Assembly (NCBI GenBank): GCA_004210805.1
Contig: SDXZ01000066.1
Coordinates: 1 to 33,549 of the forward strand
Reading direction: 5' to 3'
DNA from: Acidovorax sp.
GTDB taxonomy: Bacteria > Pseudomonadota > Gammaproteobacteria > Burkholderiales > Burkholderiaceae_C
Length of the DNA stretch: 33,549 nt
Part shown: positions 1-7,615 of the stretch, one piece after another
How positions within the stretch are numbered: the first letter of the stretch is position 1
Layout: every line of letters starts with the position of its first letter
Program-made: the position numbers and the translations under genes
Notes under the pieces: generated by a model
The model's input: only the letters and a program-made list of their open reading frames with translations
What the model was told of the DNA's origin: nothing
The model's database searches: none

Positions 1-203
1 CCCCTGTAACTTGCCAAAATGAGGCAACAAAACTTAACACTTCACATGAATGCTATCAGTAAGGTACTTCTCCAGCAAAGATTTTTCCCCGTGTAACACC
101 GGTGGAGCGTTGCCAAAAGCAGACGATCTTTTACCGCTGTGCAAGGCCGTTCGGCGGCGGCAACGGGCCGTTTAGCGATCCATGGGCAATAGCCAAACAG
201 TTT

Positions 204-234
204 TTGGGGCGGTAGGACATCCGCTTTTTATAAT
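204..234 (+). promoter_or_regulatory. Candidate sigma-70 promoter of mrcA
   Basis: A perfect TATAAT at 229-234 lies 26 bases before the mrcA start at 261. The best -35 is the poor TTGGGG at 204-209, with a 19-bp spacer. The -10 is convincing and the -35 is not. The rest of bases 1-260 holds no ORF that I would call a gene. It contains a short inverted repeat TTGCC/GGCAA at 11-15 and 23-27. In related genomes a pil operon is often divergent from mrcA, so the left end may include its promoter, but nothing in the window proves this. Confidence 0.5.
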
Positions 235-260
235 GGCAGGTCTTACCTCTCCGGAGCGAT

Positions 261-2660
261 ATGTCGCCCTCTCCATCGAAGCCTTCCGACAAGTCGGACT
301 CCACCGCCGATCGCGCACGCCCTACCTGGCTTCGCTGGTTCTTTCGCGCAATTGCATGGATGGCTGGCCTCGCGGCCGCTGCAGTTGCAGGCTTGGCTTT
401 GACCATTGCCGTCGCGCTTTCGGTCGCCTATCCCAATCTGCCGGACATCTCGGACTTGGCCGACTACAGGCCCAAGCTCCCCCTGCGTGTGTACTCGTCC
501 GAAGGAGCACTGCTGGGCGAGTTTGGAGAAGAGCGGCGCAACCTCACGCCGATTGGCGACATCCCCAAGGTGATGAAGGATGCCGTGCTCGCCATCGAAG
601 ACGCACGCTTCTTCTCACACGGCGGTGTTGATTACAAGGGGATGGTGCGCGCGGCACTGGCCAATCTGGGCCGTGTCAAAAGCCAAGGCGCTTCGACTAT
701 CACAATGCAGGTCGCGCGAAATGTTTACCTGTCTTCAGAGAAAACATTTACTCGCAAAATTTACGAAATCTTACTGACGTTCAAACTCGAGCATTTACTG
801 ACCAAAGATCAGATTCTTGAGATTTACATGAACCAGATTTATCTGGGAAATCGAGCTTATGGATTTGCCGCAGCATCCGAGTCCTATTTTGGCAAGCCGT
901 TGAAGTCGGTATCGGTGGCTGAAGCCGCAATGCTGGCGGGCCTTCCTAAGGCCCCATCCGCATATAACCCCATCAGCAACCCCAAGCGCGCGCGCTCGCG
1001 GCAGCTCTACATCATCGAGCGGATGGAAGAGAACGGCTTCATCACCGCCCAGCAAGCGACCGAGGCCAAGAAAGAAGAAATCAAGATCCGGTCGGGCCCC
1101 GACAACACCCGGGTGCACGCGGAATACGTGGCGGAGATGGCGCGTCAGCTGATCTTCACGCAGTACGGCAACGAGGCCTATACGCGCGGGCTCAATGTCT
1201 ACACCACCCTCAATGCTGCGGAGCAGGATGCTGCCTATGCATCGTTGCGGCGCGGCATCATGGATTACGAACGCCGCCAGCAATACCGGGGCCCTGAGAA
1301 GTTCGTGAACCTTCCTGCCGGGCCGCAGGAGGTCGAAGATGCGATCGATGACGCACTTGCCAACCATCCCGACAACGGCGATGTACTGTCCGCCATCGTC
1401 CTGGAAGCGTCCCCCCGCAAGATTGTTGCAGCCCGCGCCAGTGGTGACACCCTGGAAATCACGGGCGATGGCCTCAAGCCAGCCTTGTCAGGCTTGAGCG
1501 ACAAGGCGCCGCCCAACATCAAGATTCGCCGGGGCGCCGTGATCCGCGTTGTGAAGACACCCAAGAACGCATGGGAAATTACCCAGCTTCCCGAGGTGGA
1601 AGGCGCTTTGGTCGCGCTCGACCCCCGCACTGGCGCCATTCGCGCTCTGGTCGGTGGCTTTGACTTTGACAAGAACAAGTTCAACCATGCGGCACAAGCG
1701 TGGCGCCAGCCGGGCTCGAGCTTCAAGCCGTTCATCTACTCGGCGGCACTGGAGAAGGGTTTTACGCCAGCCACGGTCATCAACGATGCCCCGCTATTCT
1801 TCGACGCGGGCACCACCGGTGGTCAACCCTGGGAGCCCAAGAACTACGACGGCAAGTACGACGGCCCGATGAGCATGCGCACCGGCCTGGCCAAGTCCAA
1901 GAACATGATCTCGATCCGCATCCTGCAATCCGTCGGCCCCAAGACGGCGCAGGAATGGGTGTCGCGCTTTGGCTTCGATGCCGAGAAGCACCCGCCGTAT
2001 CTCACGATGGCACTGGGCGCTGGCTCCGTCACTCCACTGCAGATGGCTACGGCGTATTCCGTCTTTGCCAATGGTGGGTACCGCGTGAACCCCTGGCTGA
2101 TCACCAAAGTGACCGACCACAAAGGACGTGTGATCTCTGAAACCACGCCGCCCGCAACAAGCGAGCAACCCCGAGCCATCACTGCCCGCAATGCATTTGT
2201 GATGAACAGCCTGCTGCAGGAAGTCACACGCTCTGGCACGGCTGCGCGTGCACAGGCAACGCTCAAGCGCCCAGACCTGTACGGCAAGACTGGGACCACC
2301 AATGACTCGGTCGATGCATGGTTCGCGGGCTACCAGCCCACGGTGGCGGCCGTGACGTGGATCGGCTACGACACGCCACGCAACCTGGGCAGCCGCGAAA
2401 CCGGTGGCGGTTTGAGCTTGCCGGTGTGGATCAGCTTCATGGAACGTGCGCTCAAGGGCGTGCCGGTGATGGAACCGACGGTTCCTCCCGGTGTTGTCAA
2501 CGTCGGCGGCGAATGGTTCTACGAAGAATATGCGCGCAATGCGGGGGTCGCGAGCGTCGGGCTGGAGGACCGTTCGACGGGCGCTGCGGCAGCCGCGACG
2601 CCCCACACGCCTCCACCGACTGAGGAGCGCAACCGCATCCTGGACCTGTTCCGCAATTAA
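261..2660 (+). CDS. mrcA: Penicillin-binding protein 1A (bifunctional transglycosylase/transpeptidase)
   Basis: This class A PBP polymerises lipid II glycan strands and cross-links their peptides in the periplasm while anchored in the inner membrane. It has 799 residues, within the usual range. A cytoplasmic tail is followed by one membrane segment at about residues 26-58. The GT51 domain begins with the EDARFFSHGGVDY block (catalytic Glu113). The transpeptidase domain carries SSFK (nucleophile Ser486), SKN (546-548) and KTGTTND (from 676). The ATG at 261 is preceded by GGAG at 253-256, a slightly short spacing. Bases 721-840, inside the GT51 domain, are only about 34% GC with TTA, ATT and AAA codons, unlike the rest of the gene. 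The tail after the transpeptidase domain is rich in Ala, Thr and Pro. The gene faces cyaY tail to tail. Confidence 0.96.
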   Translation: MSPSPSKPSDKSDSTADRARPTWLRWFFRAIAWMAGLAAAAVAGLALTIAVALSVAYPNLPDISDLADYRPKLPLRVYSSEGALLGEFGEERRNLTPIGDIPKVMKDAVLAIEDARFFSHGGVDYKGMVRAALANLGRVKSQGASTITMQVARNVYLSSEKTFTRKIYEILLTFKLEHLLTKDQILEIYMNQIYLGNRAYGFAAASESYFGKPLKSVSVAEAAMLAGLPKAPSAYNPISNPKRARSRQLYIIERMEENGFITAQQATEAKKEEIKIRSGPDNTRVHAEYVAEMARQLIFTQYGNEAYTRGLNVYTTLNAAEQDAAYASLRRGIMDYERRQQYRGPEKFVNLPAGPQEVEDAIDDALANHPDNGDVLSAIVLEASPRKIVAARASGDTLEITGDGLKPALSGLSDKAPPNIKIRRGAVIRVVKTPKNAWEITQLPEVEGALVALDPRTGAIRALVGGFDFDKNKFNHAAQAWRQPGSSFKPFIYSAALEKGFTPATVINDAPLFFDAGTTGGQPWEPKNYDGKYDGPMSMRTGLAKSKNMISIRILQSVGPKTAQEWVSRFGFDAEKHPPYLTMALGAGSVTPLQMATAYSVFANGGYRVNPWLITKVTDHKGRVISETTPPATSEQPRAITARNAFVMNSLLQEVTRSGTAARAQATLKRPDLYGKTGTTNDSVDAWFAGYQPTVAAVTWIGYDTPRNLGSRETGGGLSLPVWISFMERALKGVPVMEPTVPPGVVNVGGEWFYEEYARNAGVASVGLEDRSTGAAAAATPHTPPPTEERNRILDLFRN

Positions 2661-2750
2661 AGCGGCGCTGCCAGAAATGGCCGGCTGATCGTTGGAAGAT
2701 CGATCGGCCGCTCAATAAATCTCAATCGGCCTTGTAGCTAAGCGGCCGGA

Positions 2751-3080
2751 TCAGGCAGAAAACCGCAGCGCCAGCCCTGCTTGCTGGGTTGCATCGCGGC
2801 TCAGGCAGGCAAAGAATTCGCCCGCGCCCTTCGTGTCCTGCCAGGCTGCGCCATCAAATCTGTAGTGATAGCCGCCAGACTTGGCGGCCATCCACACCTC
2901 GTGCAGCGGCCTTTGCAGGTTGATCACGATCTGGGTTCGGTTGGGAAAGGTCAGAGTCACCATGCCGCCCGACCGCTGGGCATCCACGTCGGCGTCGGTG
3001 TCATCGTTGATCCGATCGCAACTGCGCTCCACGGCGAGAAGCAGTTTTTCGGCGTGGTCCATGAATTCAAGGTCGGTCAT
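2751..3080 (-). CDS. cyaY: Frataxin-like iron-binding protein CyaY
   Basis: CyaY is a cytoplasmic iron-binding regulator of Fe-S cluster assembly that works with IscS. The product is 109 residues from the ATG at 3080, matching the family length of about 105-110. An in-frame ATG ten codons upstream would run over the start of the divergent lipoprotein gene and looks less likely. The N-terminal helix starts [14 protein letters not shown] and is rich in acidic residues, followed by a DDTDADVD segment (the acidic ridge). The beta-sheet holds [16 protein letters not shown], and a Trp-rich stretch ([15 protein letters not shown]) follows, all typical of frataxins. The gene is divergent from lptM, with only 12 bases between the two start codons, so their promoters must overlap each other's coding sequence. 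Confidence 0.93.
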   Translation of the reverse strand: MTDLEFMDHAEKLLLAVERSCDRINDDTDADVDAQRSGGMVTLTFPNRTQIVINLQRPLHEVWMAAKSGGYHYRFDGAAWQDTKGAGEFFACLSRDATQQAGLALRFSA

Positions 3081-3092
3081 TACAATTTGCGG

Positions 3093-3326
3093 ATGTTGAA
3101 AGCTTCCCAAATTCTAGTCAGGACGCTTGTCCTTGCCGCCAGTGCGGCAGCGGCCGTCGGTTGCGGCCAACGCGGCCCGCTGTATTTGCCTACCGGCCCT
3201 GCTGCCGCGCAGCGGGCCACACTCCCCGAAACCCTGACACCTGCCGGCAGCAACAGCACCAGTTCCACCAGCAGCGGTGCTACGCCAGCGGCCCCGGCCG
3301 CCGCCGCAGCGTCCACGCCGCGCTGA
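3093..3326 (+). CDS. lptM: Small LptM-type outer-membrane lipoprotein
   Basis: This 77-residue lipoprotein resembles E. coli LptM (YifL), which helps the LptD/LptE lipopolysaccharide translocon fold. The start at 3093 gives a classic signal peptide: a positively charged N-terminus ([10 protein letters not shown]), a hydrophobic Leu/Ala stretch and the lipobox AVGC. The mature protein begins [10 protein letters not shown], the family hallmark (C-G-x-x-G-P-L-Y-x-P). The rest is low-complexity Ala/Pro/Ser/Thr. A longer in-frame ORF starts at 2781 but would run antisense through cyaY, so I reject it. In many betaproteobacteria the next gene is lysA; here the next gene is an unrelated di-iron protein. 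Confidence 0.88.
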   Translation: MLKASQILVRTLVLAASAAAAVGCGQRGPLYLPTGPAAAQRATLPETLTPAGSNSTSSTSSGATPAAPAAAAASTPR

Positions 3327-3399
3327 GGCACCGGGCAGCGCACCTCGCAGCCCCAGCTAGGGCGTTGCCACCACCCCCCCCATCGTTGATTTCCATCAA

Positions 3400-3417
3400 G
3401 GACCCTGTACAGGGTCC
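3400..3417. promoter_or_regulatory. Perfect 18-bp palindrome upstream of the ODP-like gene
   Basis: GGACCCTGTACAGGGTCC is an uninterrupted 18-bp perfect dyad centred 48 bases before the chosen start of the di-iron protein gene. It has no trailing T-run, so it is not a standard terminator. An operator for a dimeric regulator is the simplest reading. A weak TAGAGT at 3422-3427 could be a -10, which would put the dyad in the spacer, as in MerR-family promoters, but no good -35 fits. The binding protein is unknown. Confidence 0.5.
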
Positions 3418-3456
3418 CCCGTAGAGTCGGGCGCTTTATTGCACCGCAGGATGGCC

Positions 3457-4272
3457 ATGGCCCTGGAACTCTACCGCGACAAGAACCACGCTTGCCTGAT
3501 GTTCACCGACCTCATTGAAGAAGACGGTCAGGCCGTGCAGGCCAATCAGTTCCTGATCGTGGACGACGACACCGGCGCGATCATCGACCCGGGCGGCAAC
3601 CTCGCGTTCAACGAGTTGTTCATGGGGATGACCCAACATTTCCCGCCGCACAAGCTCTCGTACGTGATCGCGTCCCATGCAGATCCGGACATCATCGCGT
3701 CGCTCGACCGCTGGATGACCAGTACCAAGGCCCACCTGGTGATCTCGCGCGTGTGGGAGCGCTTTGCGCCGCATTTCACCAAGGCGGGCAAGACAGAGAA
3801 CCGGGTGATCGGCATGCCGGACAGCGGCGGCCACCTGCCGCTGGGGCGCGGTGAGCTGATGCTGCTGCCGGCGCACTTCATGCACTCGGAGGGCAACTTT
3901 CACTTCTACGACCCGGTCAGCCGGATCCTATTCACAGGCGATCTGGGCGTGTCGATGACAACAGGCGCCGAGGCGCGTATCCCGGTGACCGACCTCAAGT
4001 CCCACATCCCGCGCATGGAGGCGTTTCACCGTCGCTACATGGTCTCCAACAAGATCCTGCGCCTGTGGACGCGCATGGCGCGGCAGCTGGATATTTCGAT
4101 GCTGGTGCCCCAGCACGGCGCACCCATCCAAGGCCAGCAGGCGATCAGCGACTTTTTTGACTGGATCGAAAATCTGGCGTGTGGCATCGACCTGTTCGAC
4201 GAACGGGCCTACCAACTCCCTACCGCCCGCATCGACCCCGTGAGTCGACAACTGCACCCTCAAATCGCTTGA
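3457..4272 (+). CDS. Oxygen-binding di-iron (ODP-like) metallo-beta-lactamase-fold protein
   Basis: This is a 271-residue soluble protein with the fold of the N-terminal half of flavodiiron proteins and no flavodoxin domain. The ligand pattern is visible as HADPD (His74, Asp76, Asp78), His143 in AHFMHSEGNF, Asp162 in FTGDLG and His220 in PQHGAPI. The spacings match the H-x-E-x-D...H...D...H set that binds two irons in flavodiiron proteins, except that the usual Glu is Asp76. ODP-type domains bind O2 or NO and are often sensors; catalytic reduction would need an external electron donor. The ATG at 3457 has GCAGGA about six bases upstream; a TTG at 3439 and an ATG at 3451 are alternatives. The perfect palindrome at 3400-3417 precedes it. 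The exact function cannot be told from the sequence. Confidence 0.82.
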   Translation: MALELYRDKNHACLMFTDLIEEDGQAVQANQFLIVDDDTGAIIDPGGNLAFNELFMGMTQHFPPHKLSYVIASHADPDIIASLDRWMTSTKAHLVISRVWERFAPHFTKAGKTENRVIGMPDSGGHLPLGRGELMLLPAHFMHSEGNFHFYDPVSRILFTGDLGVSMTTGAEARIPVTDLKSHIPRMEAFHRRYMVSNKILRLWTRMARQLDISMLVPQHGAPIQGQQAISDFFDWIENLACGIDLFDERAYQLPTARIDPVSRQLHPQIA

Positions 4273-4287
4273 ATAAAGGCAAAAAAT

Positions 4288-4323
4288 GGCTCCAGCGCTT
4301 GATTGGTAAGCGCATTTAGCTAT
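4288..4323 (+). repeat. Dispersed intergenic hairpin repeat, copy 1
   Basis: This is one of five copies in the window. The layout is GGCC/GGCT, a CAGCGCTT arm, a loop of about 5-7 bases, an AAGCGC arm, then TAGCTAT and a T/A-rich tail. Here the tail is a run of seven Ts (about 4323-4329). The copy starts 16 bases after the stop of the ODP-like gene, between it and the convergent msrQ, and could act as a terminator for both. See the other copies at 11417, 12397, 19634 and 22752. Confidence 0.8.
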
Positions 4324-4352
4324 TTTTTTAATAGCAATCGCAACCTAAGCCC

Positions 4353-5006
4353 CTACCGAGCCCGCGCTGGCGACGACGTCCCCTGCGCCGCCGCGCGGCC
4401 TAAGATGGCCTTTTTGCGCAGCCGTTGCCACACCCGCCACCCCAGCAACGCGGCCAGGACCACGGCGTAAATCGCGACCTCGCCAAAATCGTTCTTGCCC
4501 GAGCGCATCCAGAAAAAATGCAGGATGGCGAGCCCCGCAACGACGTAGACCGCGCGGTGCAGCGCCTGCCAGCGCCGCGCACCCATCGCCTTGATGGCGC
4601 GGTTGAACGACGTGGCCGCGAGCAGCGTGAGCAACAACAACGCCAACGACCCCACCAGGATAAAAGGCCGCTTGGCAATGTCCCGCAGGATGTCCGGCAG
4701 ATCGAAGCCCATGTCGAACCACGCGTAGCTCAGCAGGTGCAGCAGGCCATAGAAGAACACGAACAGGCCCAGCATGCGGCGAAACCGCGCAAGCTGGGGC
4801 GTGGCGGTGATCACGCGCAAGGGCGTCACGGCCAACACCAGGCACAGGGCGCGCAGCGTCCAGTCGCCGGTCGCGCGGATCAAAGCCTCCGCAGGATTGG
4901 CGCCCAGCTGGTTGGTGGCAGTGGCAAACACCAGCCAGGCCAGCGGCAGCAGGCACAGCACAAACACCACAGGCTTGGCGGCCGGATGGAGCAAGAGTTT
5001 TCGCAT
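4353..5006 (-). CDS. msrQ: Haem-binding membrane subunit MsrQ of the methionine sulfoxide reductase
   Basis: MsrQ is the inner-membrane b-type haem protein that passes electrons from the quinone pool or a cytoplasmic flavin reductase to periplasmic MsrP. The product is 217 residues, typical for the YedZ family. About six hydrophobic helices are visible, starting at residues 12-28. They carry the family blocks TGDWTLRALCLVLAVTPLR, RRMLGLFVFFYGLLHLLSY and LHRAVYVVAGLAILHFFWM, whose His residues (LLHLLSY, ALHR, ILHFF) are the likely haem ligands. It lies 59 bases downstream of msrP on the same strand, the usual msrPQ operon order. The C-terminus ends in a basic, poorly conserved tail. Confidence 0.94.
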   Translation of the reverse strand: MRKLLLHPAAKPVVFVLCLLPLAWLVFATATNQLGANPAEALIRATGDWTLRALCLVLAVTPLRVITATPQLARFRRMLGLFVFFYGLLHLLSYAWFDMGFDLPDILRDIAKRPFILVGSLALLLLTLLAATSFNRAIKAMGARRWQALHRAVYVVAGLAILHFFWMRSGKNDFGEVAIYAVVLAALLGWRVWQRLRKKAILGRAAAQGTSSPARAR

Positions 5007-5065
5007 GGATCTGTCGGGCCTATGGAGTCAACGTGCAGCGCAGGTGTCAGACGTGCCCTCGTGCA

Positions 5066-6070
5066 TCAATAGAACTTCTTGAGATCCATGCCCGCGTACA
5101 GCTGCCCCACCTGCGCTTCGTAGCCGTTGAACATCAGTGTCTTGCGCTTCTTGGCGAACAGGCCGTCCTCGCCAATGCGCCGCTCGGTAGCCTGGCTCCA
5201 GCGCGGGTGGTCCACCTCGGGGTTCACGTTGGAATAAAAGCCGTACTCCTGCTTGGCGGCTTTGTTCCACGCCGTGCCGGGCTCCTTCTCGACAAAGCGG
5301 ATTTTGACAATGCTCTTGGCGCTCTTGAAACCGTACTTCCACGGCACCACCAGCCGCACGGGTGCGCCGTTCTGGTTGGGCAGCACCTCGCCATACATGC
5401 CAAAGGTCAGCAGCGTGAGGGGATTCATCGCCTCATCCATGCGCAGGCCTTCCACATACGGCCAGTCGAGCACGCGGGAGCCGACAAAGGGCATCGTCGC
5501 CTTGTCCGCCAGCGTCACAAACTCCACGTACTTGGCGCTGCCCTGCGGCTCCACGCGCTTGATCAGCTCAGACAGCGAATAGCCCACCCAGGGGACCACC
5601 ATGGACCAGCCCTCCACGCAGCGCAGACGGTAGATGCGCTCTTCTTGCGCGCTGAGCTTGAGCAGGTCTTCGATGCCGTATTTGCCGGGCTTCTTGACCA
5701 AGCCTTCGACCTCCACCGTCCAGGGCGTGGTCTTCAGGGTGTGGGCGTTGCGCGCGGGGTCGGCCTTGTCGGTGCCGAACTCGTAGAAGTTGTTGTAGGT
5801 GCTCGCGTCCTTGTAGTCGGTGAGCTTTTCCATCGTGACTGCGCCGGCCACTGCCGACCGGGTGCTGGCCAGCGCCGCCAGCTTGCCGGGCCGCGGCACC
5901 GCCGCCGCCTGCGCCATTGCCTCGCGCCCTGCCCAGGCCGCCAGAGCCGCCCCTGCGGCGCCGCCGGCCATCAGGCGCAGCATCTGGCGCCGGTCTTCGT
6001 AGACCGAGCGCGGTGTGATCTCGGAGGAATGCGGGTGGTTGAAACCTGTGTCGCGGGGAGGGATCAGCAT
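5066..6070 (-). CDS. msrP: Periplasmic molybdopterin-dependent methionine sulfoxide reductase MsrP
   Basis: MsrP reduces methionine sulfoxide in periplasmic proteins after oxidative or hypochlorite damage. I chose the ATG at 6070 (334 residues) because a GGAG lies six bases upstream; the ORF could extend 22 codons further but without family support. A Tat signal is visible ([10 protein letters not shown], Arg27-Arg28, then an Ala/Gly hydrophobic stretch to about residue 47, ending AMAQA). The Mo-ligand cysteine is Cys151 in [15 protein letters not shown]. Further family blocks are [20 protein letters not shown] and [25 protein letters not shown] near the C-terminus. It is the first gene of msrPQ. 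A short inverted repeat lies in its leader at 6087-6101. Confidence 0.95.
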   Translation of the reverse strand: MLIPPRDTGFNHPHSSEITPRSVYEDRRQMLRLMAGGAAGAALAAWAGREAMAQAAAVPRPGKLAALASTRSAVAGAVTMEKLTDYKDASTYNNFYEFGTDKADPARNAHTLKTTPWTVEVEGLVKKPGKYGIEDLLKLSAQEERIYRLRCVEGWSMVVPWVGYSLSELIKRVEPQGSAKYVEFVTLADKATMPFVGSRVLDWPYVEGLRMDEAMNPLTLLTFGMYGEVLPNQNGAPVRLVVPWKYGFKSAKSIVKIRFVEKEPGTAWNKAAKQEYGFYSNVNPEVDHPRWSQATERRIGEDGLFAKKRKTLMFNGYEAQVGQLYAGMDLKKFY

Positions 6071-6086
6071 GGCGGTCTCCGGTGGG

Positions 6087-6101
6087 GAACGTGGCACGTT
6101 C
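6087..6101. promoter_or_regulatory. Inverted repeat in the msrP leader
   Basis: GAACGTG-G-CACGTTC is a 7+1+7 perfect dyad, 17-31 bases upstream of the msrP start. It could be a repressor site or an mRNA hairpin near the ribosome-binding site. In E. coli msrPQ answers to HprSR, but no two-component genes are next to this copy. The other 160 bases to ccsA show no gene. Confidence 0.35.
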
Positions 6102-6262
6102 TTATGTTGAAACGGTGTGGCGGTAGAGCAGAACAACTGTTAGTTCGTTCCCTGTACCGCTCAGGTTACACCGAAGACGCAATAGTTTCATGCGTCCATA
6201 CCCCAGCCACACCCTTCCCGCCACCCGCCACGCCCCCCGGGGCACAGCACGCAGAAGCTGAC

Positions 6263-7615
6263 CTACAAAGTGCCGTAGCTGTGCAGCCCCGAAAGAAACA
6301 TGTTCACGCCCAGGAACGCAAACGTCGTCACCGCCAGGCCGACCAGCGCCCACCAGGCCGACACCGTGCCGCGCAGGCCTTTCATGAGGCGCATGTGCAG
6401 CCAGGCCGCATAGTTGAGCCAGACGATCAGCGCCCAGGTCTCCTTGGGGTCCCAGCTCCAGTAGCCGCCCCAGGCCTCGGCCGCCCACAAGGCGCCCAGC
6501 ACGGTGGCGATGGTGAAGAAGGCAAAACCCACGGCGATGGATTTGTACATCACGTCGTCAAGGATCTCGAACGACGGCAGGCGTGCAGCAATCCGCTTGC
6601 GCCCGAACAGGATGCCGACCGCGATCAGCGCCGAGATAGCCGCATAACCGACCCAGTAGCTGCCGCCCGCCTCGGCCACGCCACGCTGGCGGAAAGCGAT
6701 GGGCACGAAGCACAGGGCCGCACCCAGCAGCCACAAAGGTGTCAGCTTGTGCCAACGGGTCTCATCCGCCTGCTGCTTGATCAGGTAGGCAAAGGCCACC
6801 ATCGCAGCCAGCGCGAACGTGCCGTAGCCGATGAAGTTGGCGGGCACGTGCAGCTTCATCCACCAGCTCTTCAAGGCCGGCACCAGGGGCTGGATCTCGT
6901 GCGCCTCGCGCACCACGGTGTACCAGAGCAGAAAGCCCACCGCGGCGCTGACCACCAGCATCACGAAGCCGCCCAGGGCCCGCGTGTCGTACTGCTCTTC
7001 GTAGTACAGGTAGAAGGCGGCGGTCATCCAGCAGAACAACACGAACACTTCGTACAGGTTGCTCACCGGGATGTGGCCGATGTCGGGGCCGATGAGGTAG
7101 CTCTCGTACCAGCGCACCAGCGTGCCGATGAGCGCCATGGCCACCGCAACCCAGGCGATGCGCGAGCCCAGCAGGCTCATCGTGCGGCCCTCGCCGCGCG
7201 AGAACATGCCCACCCAATAGAAGATGGTGCTCATGAAAAACAGCATGCTCATCCACAGGATGGCCGACTGGCTGGACAGGAAATACTTGAGGCCGAACAC
7301 CGTATCGGCACGCGCCAAGCTGCCCGCACCATCCTGCTGGTACAGGCCGATGGCCATCAGCGCCACCGCCGCCACCACCAGCAGCAGCACACGCAGCGGG
7401 CGCCAGAACCAGCACAGCCAGATCGTGCATGGAATGGCGCCCAGCAGGATGCCCTTCTCATAGACATCCATGAAGCTGCCATAGCGCTGCAGCGCAAAAA
7501 GCCCCCCCACCACGACGATGGCGGCAAACAGCCAATCGAACCAGTTGCGGCGGGCGAAGAACCCTTCGTTCAGGGTGATCACGGTGTTGTTCGTGTTGCT
7601 GGTGGCGGTGTTCAT
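6263..7615 (-). CDS. ccsA: System II cytochrome c biogenesis protein CcsA/ResC (often annotated CcsB)
   Basis: CcsA is the polytopic membrane protein that, with Ccs1/ResB, exports haem and attaches it to apocytochromes c in the periplasm. It is 450 residues with about ten hydrophobic segments. The signature WWD motif, WGGYWSWDPKETW, is at residues 382-394. Conserved haem-ligand candidates include the His residues in WMKLHVPANFIGYG and AAWLHMRLMKG. It starts inside the end of ccs1 with a 4-base ATGA overlap, so the two are translationally coupled. The product should serve cytochrome c4 and, in this window, the CxxCH domain of the diguanylate cyclase at 16.5-17.7 kb. Confidence 0.95.
   Translation of the reverse strand: MNTATSNTNNTVITLNEGFFARRNWFDWLFAAIVVVGGLFALQRYGSFMDVYEKGILLGAIPCTIWLCWFWRPLRVLLLVVAAVALMAIGLYQQDGAGSLARADTVFGLKYFLSSQSAILWMSMLFFMSTIFYWVGMFSRGEGRTMSLLGSRIAWVAVAMALIGTLVRWYESYLIGPDIGHIPVSNLYEVFVLFCWMTAAFYLYYEEQYDTRALGGFVMLVVSAAVGFLLWYTVVREAHEIQPLVPALKSWWMKLHVPANFIGYGTFALAAMVAFAYLIKQQADETRWHKLTPLWLLGAALCFVPIAFRQRGVAEAGGSYWVGYAAISALIAVGILFGRKRIAARLPSFEILDDVMYKSIAVGFAFFTIATVLGALWAAEAWGGYWSWDPKETWALIVWLNYAAWLHMRLMKGLRGTVSAWWALVGLAVTTFAFLGVNMFLSGLHSYGTL

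Noticed and set aside
3400-3417. LexA box (contains CTGT and ACAG)
   Set aside because: LexA boxes of this type need eight bases between CTGT and ACAG; here they are directly joined.
3439-3456. TTG start for the ODP-like protein
   Set aside because: The extra six residues lack family similarity, and the ATG at 3457 has a better-placed ribosome-binding sequence.
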